Assembly: GCA_948567375.1 (NCBI GenBank)
Contig: OX419761.1
Coordinates: 4,528,501 to 4,592,500 of the forward strand
DNA length: 64,000 nt
Direction: 5' to 3'
DNA from: Lunularia cruciata
Taxonomy: Eukaryota; Streptophyta; Marchantiopsida; Lunulariales; Lunulariaceae
The position numbers and the translations under genes were made by a program. Shown here one piece after another: positions 1 to 11,690 of the stretch. Below the pieces are notes generated by a model, which saw only the letters and a program-made list of their open reading frames with translations, made no database searches and was not told the DNA's origin. How positions within the stretch are numbered: position 1 is the first letter of the stretch; every line of letters begins with the position of its first letter.

Positions 1-379
1 CAGTCGGCCATCATACACTTGACTTCCTGTATGAAGCCAGTGACAGCTAGTTTCAAGGTATCAGCGGCGTTAACTTATTTGAAAAGTATGTTGGCTTCGA
101 TAATATCTTGATGTTTCTCAAATCTCAATTTCGGGCGAGCGCACATCAGCTGTGCGCATGTAGTGGAGAGAGGTTCTAAACAGGTAATATAGTACCAGGT
201 CGACGTTGGCTTTGTTATACGGGGGCACAAACGCTGGGACTCTGATGATCAATTACAGATCACATTCCTAACGGGGGAAATTCTGGCCGATTCAGGGCAA
301 CGGAGAAACGCAAATGCGAAATTCCCGTTAGAATTGATCTTGTCAGATTTAAGAAGAGGCAAGTAGAAATTGACTATAC
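1..379. other. Left edge, probably intronic
   Basis: No open frame with recognisable coding character is visible. If the exon at 380-655 is real, this stretch is its downstream intron, because that exon ends at a GTATAG donor and no acceptor plus exon is convincing before the window edge. Confidence 0.3.
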
Positions 380-655
380 CTCTTCCACCTTCGATGTGAT
401 CTCAAGAACTTGCTGTTTGAGTGTGTATTTAAGTTCATCGTCCAAATTTTCTTCTTCAGTTGGTACCGGTTGAGCATCGAGTCCCACTTCCTTCGTTGCA
501 CCACTTGCTGTGCCAGGAACCGGGGGCTTTCCTGCCGCTGCTCCTCTTTGCACCATAGTTGTTGCTGATCTACCTCTAATCTGCGCTGGAACTCCAACTC
601 CTTCTGTTGATTCTGCTACCCTGGTAACAACAGCATTTCCCGTTGCCAGCTGCAT
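380..655 (-). CDS. Candidate first coding exon, unknown protein (partial gene)
   Basis: The frame opens at an ATG whose complement is 653-655. An in-frame TAA lies six bases upstream, so the start is plausible. It runs 92 codons and then meets GAG|GTATAG, an acceptable plant splice donor, two codons before a stop. The peptide begins MQLATGNAVV, has an Ala/Gly/Pro-rich low-complexity middle and ends in a charged helical segment (DDELKYTLKQQVLEITSKVEE) that could start a coiled coil. I do not recognise the family. The rest of the gene would lie left of the window. The leader contains a 22-bp direct repeat at 665-707. It could instead be a chance ORF, since nothing beyond the donor and composition supports it. 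Confidence 0.35.
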
Positions 656-2263
656 CTCTTATAGTGAAGGTCCCGGCGTCCAAAGGTGAAGGTTCCGGCG
701 TCCAATAAAAGCTGCACGAAAAGCTCGATAAAACCCTCGCCAGCCAGGCAGAGGCAGAGGGCTGATGAAAGCGTGGCCCACAAGCTAACGGCAGCAGCTA
801 CTTACCGTAAGAAGCGACAGTCCTGTTCAACGCGCGCGCAAACACCCGACCTTGAAAGATACCAGAAATGTAGTCGGTTCTAGCCCAGCCGTCGTAGCCA
901 ACTCACCACTTTGGAGGCAGAAACATGCGTCCTACATTTCGGAATTTTGGGCCAATCCACAAAACGTCTCGAAACTTCGGCAATCTTAGGCTTCTCTACC
1001 CCGATTAAGGCTATCCGTTAACTCGCAACCTCAACACCGTATGCTGCTTCGCATATATTGCTCGCCTGCTCTGTCATCTGGAAGCTATGTAACATCATTT
1101 CTCCCGGTGGAATACTCCAAGTTTCACACGACACCATCGTTTCACATCATCTCCCCATATCACTGAAAGTGGACAACATTTTAGTCAGCCTGCATTTATC
1201 TGCTCCAATTTCCTCGACGCCCTCTCGTAGTAACCCTTTTCTCAACACGGGTTTCCTCAATTGCGTCTCTTCAACCCTTCCAGAAATCCTGCACAGCACA
1301 TACCGCAGTCCTCCACCAATTGAGTGCTACAATCTTACATCTAGAATTGAAAGGTAGCCTGCCAACTCCTTCAACTCTTTCAGCACCAGTGCAAATTTTG
1401 GACACGGCATGTATCCACATGAATAACACATCCAAAGTTCCCCAAACCACTTCGTTTCGTTTCCTTTCTTTTCGTTCTGATAGAAGAACTGTTTCTTACA
1501 ATTCCAGTTTGCTTTTCTCTTCCCAATGACATGTTATATATCCAAATGTTGCTTCTTTTGATTAAGATCGTTTGCTATCTCAACTACTCTTGTACCTTAT
1601 ATGCAAACATCTTCACGAGCTTGAATCTTACTAACCTTTCAGAGGCGATTGTCGCCTACTACTAGCGTAGGTACCTAGGCGACGGGGGACGATGGATGGA
1701 AGTGTTCGTGGGGACGGGGACAACGTATGTGAAACTTGAACCTATGTCTGGAGACGAAGATAACGGGCGATACTACTTAAGGTGGAATGGAGATAACGGA
1801 TGGGGAGAGAGACAACGGACGAACTTGGTTTTGGGGACGGGGACAAAGGGTGGGGAGGGGGACGACATATATATATATACGGCAAAGCAGGTTGAATCAT
1901 CAGTAAGAAATTTGGTTTATGTTCTCTTTAAGAGGAAATTGGATCATATTGTAGTGTATATACTGGAAAGCTTTCAGATTACCACAGTGATTTAAGAGAC
2001 CACCACGCACGTACATGGGCAGAAATTAAATCAAGCATTGCGATCTGAAGATAATATACTTTGGCTTGCATGAAAACTACCATAGTGCGCTGAAATGAAA
2101 AGGAAAATGGTTCTGGACTCGTTGACTCCGTTACAAACCACGTCCTGTATATGAGTGTTACTTGCAACCTGATTGCTCAAAAGGACGCGTGCATCGTCTA
2201 CGTATCAAATTAGTATAGAATTTATTTGTATATTAATTTAATCTAGTGACTCCGTGCCATCGG
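656..2263. other. Intergenic, no convincing gene
   Basis: It holds the 22-bp repeat pair at 665-707 and a G-rich low-complexity tract at about 1680-1865 built from GGGGACGGGGACAA-like words, followed by an (AT)n run at about 1868-1880. The ORFs here have no recognisable domain and look like chance frames. Confidence 0.4.
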
Positions 2264-2335
2264 ATCAGAGTGGCGCAGCGGAAGCGTGGTGGGCCCATAA
2301 CCCACAGGTCCGAGGATCGAAACCTCGCTCTGATA
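2264..2335 (+). tRNA. tRNA-iMet (CAT), initiator
   Basis: This is a 72-nt intronless tRNA. The acceptor stem ATCAGAG pairs with CTCTGAT, with discriminator A at 2335. The anticodon stem GTGGG/CCCAC (2289-2293/2301-2305) encloses the loop CCCATAA with CAT at 2296-2298. The T arm is CGAGG-ATCGAAA-CCTCG. The AU first pair and the ATCGAAA T-loop are initiator hallmarks. A T-run at 2362-2365 can stop Pol III. Its 3' end plus CCA is the exact complement of the primer-binding site in Ty3/gypsy copy B in this window. Confidence 0.96.
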
Positions 2336-3487
2336 GCTCAGAGAACAAGCTTCCGATTCTATTTTGCTCTACCTCCTTTGAAAGTCTCAATCAAATATCT
2401 GCCTTCTCGGTGAAAGGTAGCGTCTTCACTACCCCTTTTACTTCTTTTAATGGGAGTACTTGCACAGTGCTCTCGCAATAAGTGCAGTGCCTCCGTTCGG
2501 GCCCTCCGGATCTAGGGTTTGCAGTTTCTAACCGAGAGTAGTGACATATTGTTTTTTAATTTTAATTTTACTTCTAAGTATTTGAGATTTTGAAGTAAAT
2601 TGTATGAGGGCAATCTTTTAACTAATTACAGTTTCAGTGGTGTTGCGTTTCCAAAATTATCTCTAATGGGAATGTTCTCAGGATCCATTGCATTTACCCT
2701 CGTTTCTTTATTTCCAGCCAAATTCGTTGTACTTAAAGAAGAGTTGCACTTATCGAGAGTGGACTGTACTGGAAAATTTGTCCTTTTGGCGTGCAAAGTC
2801 TCGTCTCCAACTGGTCTACAATACTAATGACTTGCATTGCTTCGACCAAACCCCTTTCGAATTGCTTGTTTTGGGCTAAGTAATTCTTCTCTTTGAATTA
2901 CTGTATTAACAATTTTCTCCTTTTAGCGATCACAGTCTTCTCTCCAACTCCTTGATCTTCAATCCCTTCTAACTGTTCTCTTTTCAACAAATGAAGTTTC
3001 TCTTTTTGGCGTCAAGAATCTGCTTCATTAGACCGTCGTTTGTCTGCGGCAAACAGTCCTCAGGTTATATTGGAATCCTTTGAAGAACCAAACATTCGGT
3101 TTTCGATTCCTGATGATTGTTTCATTTATATCTCATGCTGAAGGGCCACAATGGACTCCAGAGATGTAGCTTGGTCCCATTAGTTGGTATTACTTGGTTC
3201 TACCACGACTCAAACCTTATGTTTGAAATTTATGAAACAGAAACATACATTCAGTTTTACATGAGATTAATTGCAGACAAGAAAAGTGCAATATGTGGTG
3301 AAGAATCACATCGAACAGTAACACGATGCAAATGAACTCTGCAATGCATCAGTATCTAGGAACCCAGGACAATCTCATTACAGTTAGTTGCAAAGAAAAT
3401 GTCTACTTCTCAAACATGATTTGACTCCATACATACAATTTTTTCGTGAGAATTACTGAAAGGTGATCTTTATACAATTTGATGATT
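2336..3487. other. Intergenic between tRNA-iMet and transporter 3' end
   Basis: No recognisable gene. The last few hundred bases probably contain the 3' UTR of the minus-strand transporter that ends at 3488. Short ORFs here lack domains. Confidence 0.4.
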
Positions 3488-6400
3488 TCACAAGGTGGTC
3501 AAGGCTGCAATACTGCAGAATACACCGACAGCAAGTACAATGCCAGGCATGAGAATGTTCTTTAAAAGGTTCATCAACTCTGCACCTACTCCGGGGTCCT
3601 GAGGTCGTGTATATGCAGAAGGTCTGAAAGCATGATTGTTAACTGTCTGGTTGACTTCCATGTCAGTTGGCATGGTAGCCAGTTCTTCACCAAGAACCGA
3701 TCCATTTTGTATCTTCGCCCTGCGTACATTTTTTTTCAGTTAAACATACATTCATTCATTCGTCATGTCAAACTAATGCAGGACCTACATCATTGAAACC
3801 ATGAGCTAATTTATTTCGACAATCTGAAATCATCATCATCAAACGGTTTTAGATAATAAGAGGTTGAAAGTGGTTAACAGCCGGAAGAGCATTGTAAGAG
3901 ACAAATCCTCTATGGGCTTACCTGTTGTAAAATAGAAGAAAGTGGTTGACTACAGGAATGAGATAAGATACCATGCAGACCCCCGTGGCTCCAGTGACCA
4001 CCAAGACATTACCGGAGCTATTTGGGAATGCCAGAGCCAGTGCAAGAACAAAAGTCAGAATTGCCGCTGTAATTGTCAATTGGCGGTGAAGCTTGCTATG
4101 TTGCATGAAGCCCTGGGGCAACCAACCATCGATTGTGTGTCTGGTTGGAAACTCTACAGCCGGTATTGAGATACAAAGGTAAACTGCATCATGAAATCCA
4201 AATAGCTGTCTTGAGAGTCTAGGTTTGAGTGTTTCAAGCGGATGGAGGTACATTTTTTCCAAGAAGAGATAACTAAAGATTCCAGCAAATAACGACGCGA
4301 TCAAAATTTCATGTCCTGCAAAGTGTAGTAAAGTCATTTTCACTCCTCTATGTAGCAGTTTTTTGACCGCGTAGTTGTGGATGTGAACACTTTCAAAATA
4401 TGTGCTGAACATGTCCTGGAAGCTTTCTGGACTCAAATAACTAACTGAGCACAAGTGAAATGAGTACCTGTCATTGACAGATTGAGAATCCCTTGAGGAA
4501 TCCCACCCCCTAACCATTTATTTTCGAGAATATCGCTTGCAGTAGCTTGTCCATAAAGCGCGGCTCCAAAGAATCCGATAAAAAAATATATAAGGAAGGC
4601 ATTTACTGCAACACCGACATCACGCAGCTAACAAAGTCAAATCTCTATTTTCAATAGCTAACTGGAATTTGGTCGATACAGCTACTTGCTTTTCGCTACC
4701 AACAGTGCAAACCTGCACAAACAGTTGTAGGCAGAAGTACAAGCAAGCAAAGTATCCTAATTGATCCTGAAGTACGGCTTGATGATAGGGGGGACCCTTG
4801 TAAGCTTACGCGGGAAGTGAATGTCAGTCCAAGATAGTAATGACGACCTGGTGCATCTGTGCATGAGGCAAAATATGTTCTAACGTGTGATACTTATGCC
4901 GGTTCGTCCAAAAGACAACTGAAAATGTCTGCAGTTGACGGTACCTCGTATGTATTTGTCGACGGAGTGCAAGACCAACAATTTTTGGAAGATTTACTCA
5001 CTTAATACAACAATACGAATTGAGTAGGACACGATTTTTACTCCAATTATCCCGTCCGGTACTTCTGCCAACAGAGGCATCATTATCGGCTGCGCGTAGA
5101 AAGCAAACCCAAATATTGATGCCGCTTGAGTGACATCACCTGCAACAAGAAAAGTGAGAAATTAGTATTTGAGATAAATACGAAATAAATTTGATGCGAT
5201 TTGTCTTAATCCAACAGGTATTGGATGCATACCAATACTGTTGAAGCCAACAACCGGGAACTCCTTATTTCGAAGCGCTGGTAGATTCTCACTAATGCTC
5301 TTAGTCACCACGCTTAGAACTAGCCACAAAACTATCGTTGTACCCACCAGTCCTGCATACTCAAGCTGCATAGAACGCATTTCGGCGCATATTTTCTCGT
5401 TAATTCTCCGTTGCATATGACGCCTCCCACATTGAGGTTGTCAGGAGATGCAGATAACAAAGTGCAACCCCGAGCTCCTCTGAAGGTAGTTTTTGCAATT
5501 GATGTAATTGGGATCCGTAAAGTTTCAATGTAAAACCCTCATTTCAGTGAAGTTCATTACGGATGTCATCTAAAGTGAGCAATGTATACCTGGCTAAGCT
5601 GTTTGCCTGAGCACAAGGGTGCAACAACGAGTAGCATGCCAACGGCCATAATTAAGCGGCCATCACTATTCACGAACCAGTCTGGGAGACGAGGCCAAAT
5701 CGAAAGCAGCCCTATCCTTCCAACTTCACCAATTTGGGCAGTTTGCCCCACCATACTTCCGAGAAGGAGGACCACTATGCTTACTTCTGTTACCAGCTGC
5801 TCACACACAAGATTCCACAAAGTCACTCATTCTGTTGCGCATAAGTTGATGCTCTTGTCACCCACACTGACCTGATAATCTCCAGCTTGACTGAGGATGA
5901 AGATCATGTAGTTCCATGCGCACTAAACCCGCAGTCACGTTTGTGCTTGATTGTTGAATCTCCGATGTCAATTCTACCCGCATTCTTCAGAAATTTGAAT
6001 CTAACACAAGCTTGGATTAAGAAATTCTGATGAAATTCCAATTTGAGATAGCAGTACCTTCCACTGACGACCACCAACAGCAAGGGAAAGAGTCTCGTAA
6101 TCGTATGTTCGAGTAAAGTAGGCTTGTTTCAGGAGAAGATCGCATGTATATGTATTGGCTAATGCAACAACCACCATAATAAGTACACCACAAATTATCC
6201 CCGTCACGCTGAACGCCCATGCTACTGGTAGAACAGCTCTGCAAATCTCCACAAAGTTGATGGTTAATTCTCTGGAGTCAATCACAGGTATCGCACTATA
6301 GCATTCTTCACCGTAGTATTTGCATCTATCCAAGACTGTCGGAGAGACCTTGAAATGTCAAGTAAACGTGGCGGATTTAAGGGTGTATTTAAGATTCACG

Positions 6401-7200
6401 GAGCCCAGTAACATAAGCAACTTACACAGCAGAGAGTCAGCATCTCCCACAAGTCAACCCTGCAGCCATTTAAATCAGGCGCTACTTCCTTCCCCGTCTA
6501 ATTCTTTTTCTTCGCCTTCCTCTATTCGCTCACTGACAGTAATACTTTTACTGTCAATCGTAACTAGTACTGGTGACTCCAGTTGCGAATAAAAAAGTTC
6601 AGGTTTTAGATTTTAAGAGCATTAATACTTCGAGAGAACATACGTAGTAAATCGTGCTGTTATAACCTTCGACTTGAGCTCTAGTTTTCATCTTCGTGTA
6701 CGTAGTGTAATTGAAAGACCTGTCGTGAATTCTAATTCAAGATATCTGACGTGGATGAGGACTGACGCAGATTGTGTACTCTTGATGAACAAAGCCATTC
6801 AAAATTTGATGTTCTTCTTATCACATAGCCGCTCAATATTCTCTTCGTCGCACACATCTAGATGCTCAAAACTATGATCCTTGATGTTCCTCTACTCTAC
6901 TGTATGTGCATATCTTTGTAACAGTTTCATGAACTTATGGCTTTTGGTTCACTGTTGATTAAAGCGTCAGTGTGTACAATTTCTTAAGGTCAGAATTTAA
7001 CCCAGAAAGGAAATGGTGAGTGGTACTAAAACTTACCCGCCCATGATGCCTAGAGTTAGAGCTGGAATTGATGCGAGAAGAGCACGCCGGTCCTGACTTT
7101 GTTTCATCAGCTTCCAGAACGTAATCTGCTCCTCTCCCTTCTCAATTTCAAGAGCTCTGTCAATTTTCGATACGGCATGATCCACCATTTCCTTGGGCAT
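3488..7200 (-). CDS. AAAP-family amino-acid transporter (AVT/SLC38-like), eight exons
   Basis: A multipass membrane permease predicted to carry amino acids across the vacuolar or plasma membrane. I assembled eight exons (minus strand): 7200-7037, 6238-6058, 5796-5590, 5365-5233, 5139-5002, 4605-4468, 4183-3922 and 3719-3488. Each junction has GT and AG, phases agree, and the sum is 1455 nt (484 codons plus stop). Family landmarks in order: the first membrane segment with GIMGGAVLPVAWAF in place of the usual GAGxLGLPYA motif (about residues 51-64), a TYTCDLLLKQAYFTRTYDYE block, AAPLCSGKQLSQ-like loop, FYAQPIMMPLL, FFGAALYGQ, and EFPTRHTIDGWLP followed by two C-terminal hydrophobic spans. Introns are 93-798 nt. 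The chosen ATG directly follows an AG, so a 5' UTR exon, or a further coding exon in phase 0, may lie upstream. Substrate and subgroup cannot be told from sequence alone. Confidence 0.85.
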
Positions 7201-9146
7201 CTGCGTAGTCACAAAATTCAAACAAACTATTTTGAGAATCGCCATCAAAAACATGATACATCAGATTTGAGTTCAGGTCCATATATGAATAGCCAGCACT
7301 TTAACCAAAGAACTGTAGACAAGGCTTATCGCCGCTCGCAGTTGACATTCGAGAACCATGTAGTCAAGCACATTCTGAAATCTCACCTCTTGAGCAACGA
7401 TATCACTCATTTTTCACAAAGGTTCCACAGATGTTATGGCATAATGCTTCGGCTGAAGAGACTTCACTGACACTTAGAGTCCTACTCATAAGCTGGATGC
7501 TCCAATCCTGACAATCCTGTCTGGATTTACACCTTCTGGCATGAACCTAATAGGCACTACCTCCATCGTAGCAATGACAACGAGACACTTGATGGACAAC
7601 GACTGGTATGCGGTTAGTGGCCATCAATCCACCGGCGCTCGGTCTTTTGCTAGTTTCTTTCCTATTTAATTTCATTCAGTGACAGAAAGCCTTCGTGGCG
7701 TCACTACAACTCATGAGCGACACCTCTGTAACGACACGCTACAACGACACGCATGGGATCAGCAATCTAGCATGCTTTTACCGTAACATCACGCCACAGC
7801 ATCGGCTCCTTCATTTTCGCCATCCGCAACTCAGCTCCCCAAAAGTGACGTTCCTACCTCCAGGAGATTGGAACTACAGACAACGATGATCTGTCTCTTC
7901 CCCAAATTCCATTTTGAAGGTTCGCAAGCTGGTATGTAAATTTCGTCGCGCTGTGCTCCGAATCTGAAAGCGGAAAAGGAACGAAAGAAGCTAAACAGCA
8001 GATGAACGGATTAGCGGTACTTTTCAAGGTACCTTTTTTCGGTTTCCCGACGAGGAACAAATCTGAAGAGCAGATCGAGACAGAGGTGCAAACTGATGGT
8101 CCAGATCAATCTTTTGCGACGGGCACTTCGTTGACATCGACTGACAATATTGAGCTCTGCTAGTTGCCTGCAGTCGTATACAATCTGCCACTCTGTTTGA
8201 ATAAGAAATAATATCAGAATTCAGAAAATTGACAATGACAACGAATCAGAAAAAGGCGGGACCACAAGCACCGGTCATGGATTCTTGGGACAGAGTGTGT
8301 TTTTCAGCTGCAGGTGAACTTGCATTATTGAGATGCTAAAGGGAGTCAAGATTTACTCGCGTCTCGTGCTCGAGGAATCTCGTGCGGCTGCGCTTTGGAA
8401 ACTGATTTTGGTGGACTGGTAACGCAGTTTGGGTCAAACTACAGTTGACTGCGTCCATGGTGGCAATACAGTACTGTATAAATCCATCTTGCTGGTGGAC
8501 ATACGGAATACGATCGTACACGGTCCACTTCACATTACCACATTTTGATATTTTGAAGTCTATATTTCCGGCTTTTAATTGTTTCACTTGTCTATAATTA
8601 CAATGTAAAAATTGAATGTAAATTCACAAAGAAAAGATTGTGGAGAAAGGAAGCATTGATAAATTGAATCACTCTAACGCTTGAGAATACAGAAAGTAAG
8701 GATTAAAAATCAATCAGATGTTGATTAGCAATTTTCAAACTCTCTAAACCTCTTTTGGAATACCTCTAATTATATATGAGTCTAATCAAATGTTTGTATT
8801 TACTTCCAAATATTAAATAGTAAAATCTATAAAGTATTTTCCCTACTGATGAAATCCTTTAAGTAGAAGTTATTTTGCAGTTGCTAAAGAAAACCCAGAC
8901 TTGAAGTGTAGGTAACCTAAAGACATTTCCATTCTGCTGAATATATCATTGAATTATTTTTAATCCAAACAAAGAAGAAAGATACACATAGGATGACAAT
9001 AATGATGGAAATATCCTATCATGCCATATAAGAATACAACCTACCGGATAAAATGGGATCGAGCTTTAATAACATCCGAAACATAAACCTACTCCACTGC
9101 TGCTTACGTTATATAAATCAAACGATTACGCTTCTTCTAATAATTC
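7201..9146. other. Upstream region of the transporter; no firm gene
   Basis: It should contain the transporter promoter and any 5' UTR exon (minus strand, above 7200). One short plus-strand ORF (8002-8163) is listed separately. The remainder is increasingly AT-rich. At about 8990-9060 there is a fragment of the dispersed repeat seen again at about 12056-12125 and 13760-13835 (shared words near GGTAAAATGG and CCGAGC). Confidence 0.35.
8002..8163 (+). CDS. Possible small ORF or exon, 53 aa
   Basis: An ATG-to-TAG frame that begins MNGLAVLFKVPFFGFPTRNK and continues with an acidic, Thr/Ser-rich tail ending DNIELC. Composition is balanced and not repeat-like. I see no domain, and there is no proof of transcription. 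It could be the last exon of a gene, a small peptide or chance. Confidence 0.15.
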   Translation: MNGLAVLFKVPFFGFPTRNKSEEQIETEVQTDGPDQSFATGTSLTSTDNIELC

Positions 9147-9620
9147 AGTGGTATCAACATCCCACTTAAATATCGGAAGAAGCATCATCTATATAGAACA
9201 AAGACGCTGCTGTTTCAAATATCTTCATATATGGGTTATACTAACCGGTGTTCTCTACAGAACAAAAACACACACACTATCTAAAATCAGGTCTTCTATG
9301 GATTACATTAACCAGCTTATTTTTTTATATAATAATGGACGTTTACTCTCCAAAGTAAATTTTGAAACGGATTACACCAGCCCATATACGCCATAAAACT
9401 AAAACGCCCACAATTTAAAATATGCTCTACTTGCGAATTATACCAGTCAGAGCTCTCTAGAGAACCGAGACATCCACTGTCGAAAATATACTCTTCTATG
9501 GATCACATGAGCCAGCGCTTGTAGAAAACAATAAACACTCGCTATCAAAAATAAGTCGTGCTTTCTATAGACACTCGCTGTATAAAATAACTCGTGAAAC
9601 AGATGGCACGCCTGCGAAAC
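9147..9620. repeat. Degenerate tandem repeat, about 50-120 bp spacing
   Basis: Related phrases recur: TCTTCTATGGATTACA-like, then AACCAG(T/C)G-like, then AGAACAA.AACACACACTATCTAAAAT-like. Clear copies start near 9228, 9294, 9432, 9494 and 9547. The same phrase family reappears at about 14090-14260, so this is a dispersed, old satellite-like or element-derived sequence. No coding capacity is visible. Confidence 0.5.
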
Positions 9621-9698
9621 GGATGGAAATTGATTCGAACATGCCCCACATGTCACTGAGCTTTACATCTATGTACATGTTCGATCATGTGTTCTTCT

Positions 9699-9779
9699 GC
9701 CAACTTCTTTGAAGCAATCCTCGTCAAATGCATAGCATGCGCACACAACCAAATTTTGGAACGCATGATCGAACATGCT
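9699..9779. repeat. Dispersed direct repeat, copy 1
   Basis: The block starts CCAACTTCTTTGAA and includes ATGCATAGCATG(C/T)GCGCACAAC. A diverged copy is at 10348-10420. Inside it the word CGATCATG/GATCGAACATG recurs. No ORF of note. Confidence 0.5.
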
Positions 9780-10347
9780 CATCGAGAAGAAATTGTGAAT
9801 AATACGGCCTTGCAAATTGGGGCTTTACATTAGGAATCGTTGCGGAAATGGGCCGTCCACCCGAAAACATTACAATAGAATCCGTTGTCGGATTGAAAAG
9901 GGTCTGTGAGTTTATTTCAATTGTTTTTGCAAAAAAGTGGAACAGAGTACTTAGCGAACAATCAAGAAAATCTAGAATATACACCAAGTTCAGCAGAATT
10001 TCATGGACCATCTCCATAGGACGAGACTTTTCAAAGACCAGTCGTTAGTAATTTATACAATTTTCTAAGGGACGCACCACTTAAAACCCCTTATTATTTA
10101 AGTCACTGGAAGATGACGGGTGTATCAATTTAGTTTTGAAATCGAGGCTGATTGAAACCCCTAATGCTTTAAGTTATTGGAAACTGACTATAGTATTTTG
10201 TTGCACTGGTAATATTCATCGCATTGCCAATCTATACAAGTGTGTAACGTGCAGGGACTCGCAAGGTAGTAGAGTGGAGGTCATAAACAACTAACAATAA
10301 CATGAGATGGGTGTGTCAAAATAAAAGAGTAAATTTTAATCAATTCT
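9780..10347. other. Intergenic with a short internal direct repeat
   Basis: A 34-bp imperfect direct repeat sits at 10084-10117 and 10157-10190 (AAACCCCT..T..TTTAAGT.A.TGGAA). No gene recognised. Confidence 0.35.
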
Positions 10348-10420
10348 CCCAACTTCTTTGAATCCTCATCATATGCATAGCATGTGCGCACAACTAACTT
10401 TTTGGAATCAATCCAATCAT
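10348..10420. repeat. Dispersed direct repeat, copy 2
   Basis: Diverged copy of 9699-9779, starting CCAACTTCTTTGAATCC and carrying the ATGCATAGCATGTGCGCACAAC core. Confidence 0.5.
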
Positions 10421-11444
10421 CTCATTGGTACATGGGCACGAACCTGAATTTTGAATCATTCAAATCATTAATATGAGGATAGAATCGCCACTTATCTTCT
10501 TCTTCTTCTTCTTTACTTTGTTTCTCTTATCTAGTGCTACAAAACAAGAAACCAAAATGGCGATTCTTTATAAACCTTCAATAATCATGGAATGAGATGA
10601 TATGGCACTTCTTCATTCATTCATGAGCAAGAGGTATCATGGAATTAAATCAAAGAACGAAGAATAAAAACGGAATACCAATCGGTCCGCATACGGAGCT
10701 GATATCATAAAACTCTAGCAGCAAAGTTTCATTCATGTAAAAAGCCTTCAAGATTTCACAAGTTCCATAGATTTCACACTACTTGTACTCTCGTAGAACT
10801 AACAGCTTTTCTCTTTCTTTGCTAGTTCTAGATATTTAGCGTAGATGGGTGGCTATCTTTGCCACGCTCAAACATGAGGTAGACTCAAACGCGCTAATAA
10901 GCAGCGCTGGAATGACGTTCGAAATGCCTTGGCGAGGTTGCCCTTTTACCCCACCCTTGACTGTAGATTGCAACTATGCAGATATTGAATCATTCATTCA
11001 TTATGGGATAGAACTAAGAACTCTCAGCAAAAACATTAGTCACTAAACAATGTCGTAGAAATCATCTCAATATGAGATGATTTCAGTCGATTCTTTTTAA
11101 GATCCAACGTGAATTAGACCTGAGGGTATCGCAATTTCTATTACTGAGAAAAGGCGACCACATAGAACACATGACCTAATAGTATCGATATGAGACATCT
11201 GCACTACCGCACCTGAAATATCCGAGCTATGCAAGTAATGTGGTCTACAAATTTCTATTACTTGGGATGCATGAAGTTTCGGATTGTACTGGATGTCACA
11301 CCGATTGGAACTAAGTGGCCCCACATATAGGTCCACAAATCACTCGCCAAATTTAGAGCTAGCTCGACCAGCTCAAGTCGCAGCCAGTTCTCTTAACATG
11401 AAGAGAGTGATTCCCACGTGTTTGTTTGGAGAACCGAAGTTCAA
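10421..11444. other. Intergenic; CTT microsatellite and a perfect hairpin
   Basis: A (CTT)n run lies at about 10496-10512. A perfect 12-bp stem with a 3-nt loop lies at 11058-11084. At 11219-11257 there is a fragment of the repeat found at 13870-13911 (GAGCTATGCAAGTA.T.TG.TCTACAAA). ORFs here show no known domain. Confidence 0.35.
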
Positions 11445-11690
11445 TCAAGATTTGTCTTCCTCTACATTAAAGTATACGAACTTTGTAGTGCTGTAGTTAA
11501 CACGGTCTGCAAGATTGTAGAGCACACAGACATCTTCCTGATTTGGTTCGACAAACAACATCGAGTCAAGAGAAGGCTCAGAACACGTCGTCACAATTAT
11601 AACAGTTGTAATTAAAACCCAAATAAGGCACAAATGGATTTTCAAAATCGCATACATGGGTGTTGGAGTAATAGCACTAGGAGAAGACAT
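11445..11690 (-). CDS. Possible secreted or membrane-anchored small ORF, 81 aa
   Basis: The frame begins MSSPSAITPTPMYAILKI and has a strongly hydrophobic stretch at about residues 19-35 (CLIWVLITTVIIVTT) followed by polar sequence, as in a signal peptide or anchor. A GTATAC donor-like site lies inside the 3' part, so it might be a first exon. No homology recognised. The hydrophobic stretch alone does not establish a gene. Confidence 0.18.
   Translation of the reverse strand: MSSPSAITPTPMYAILKIHLCLIWVLITTVIIVTTCSEPSLDSMLFVEPNQEDVCVLYNLADRVNYSTTKFVYFNVEEDKS

Noticed and set aside
1696-1995. 99-codon plus-strand ORF starting MEVFVGTGTTYVKLEP
   Set aside because: It lies in the G-rich minisatellite-like tract and continues into an AT repeat. 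Composition explains the open frame and no domain is visible.
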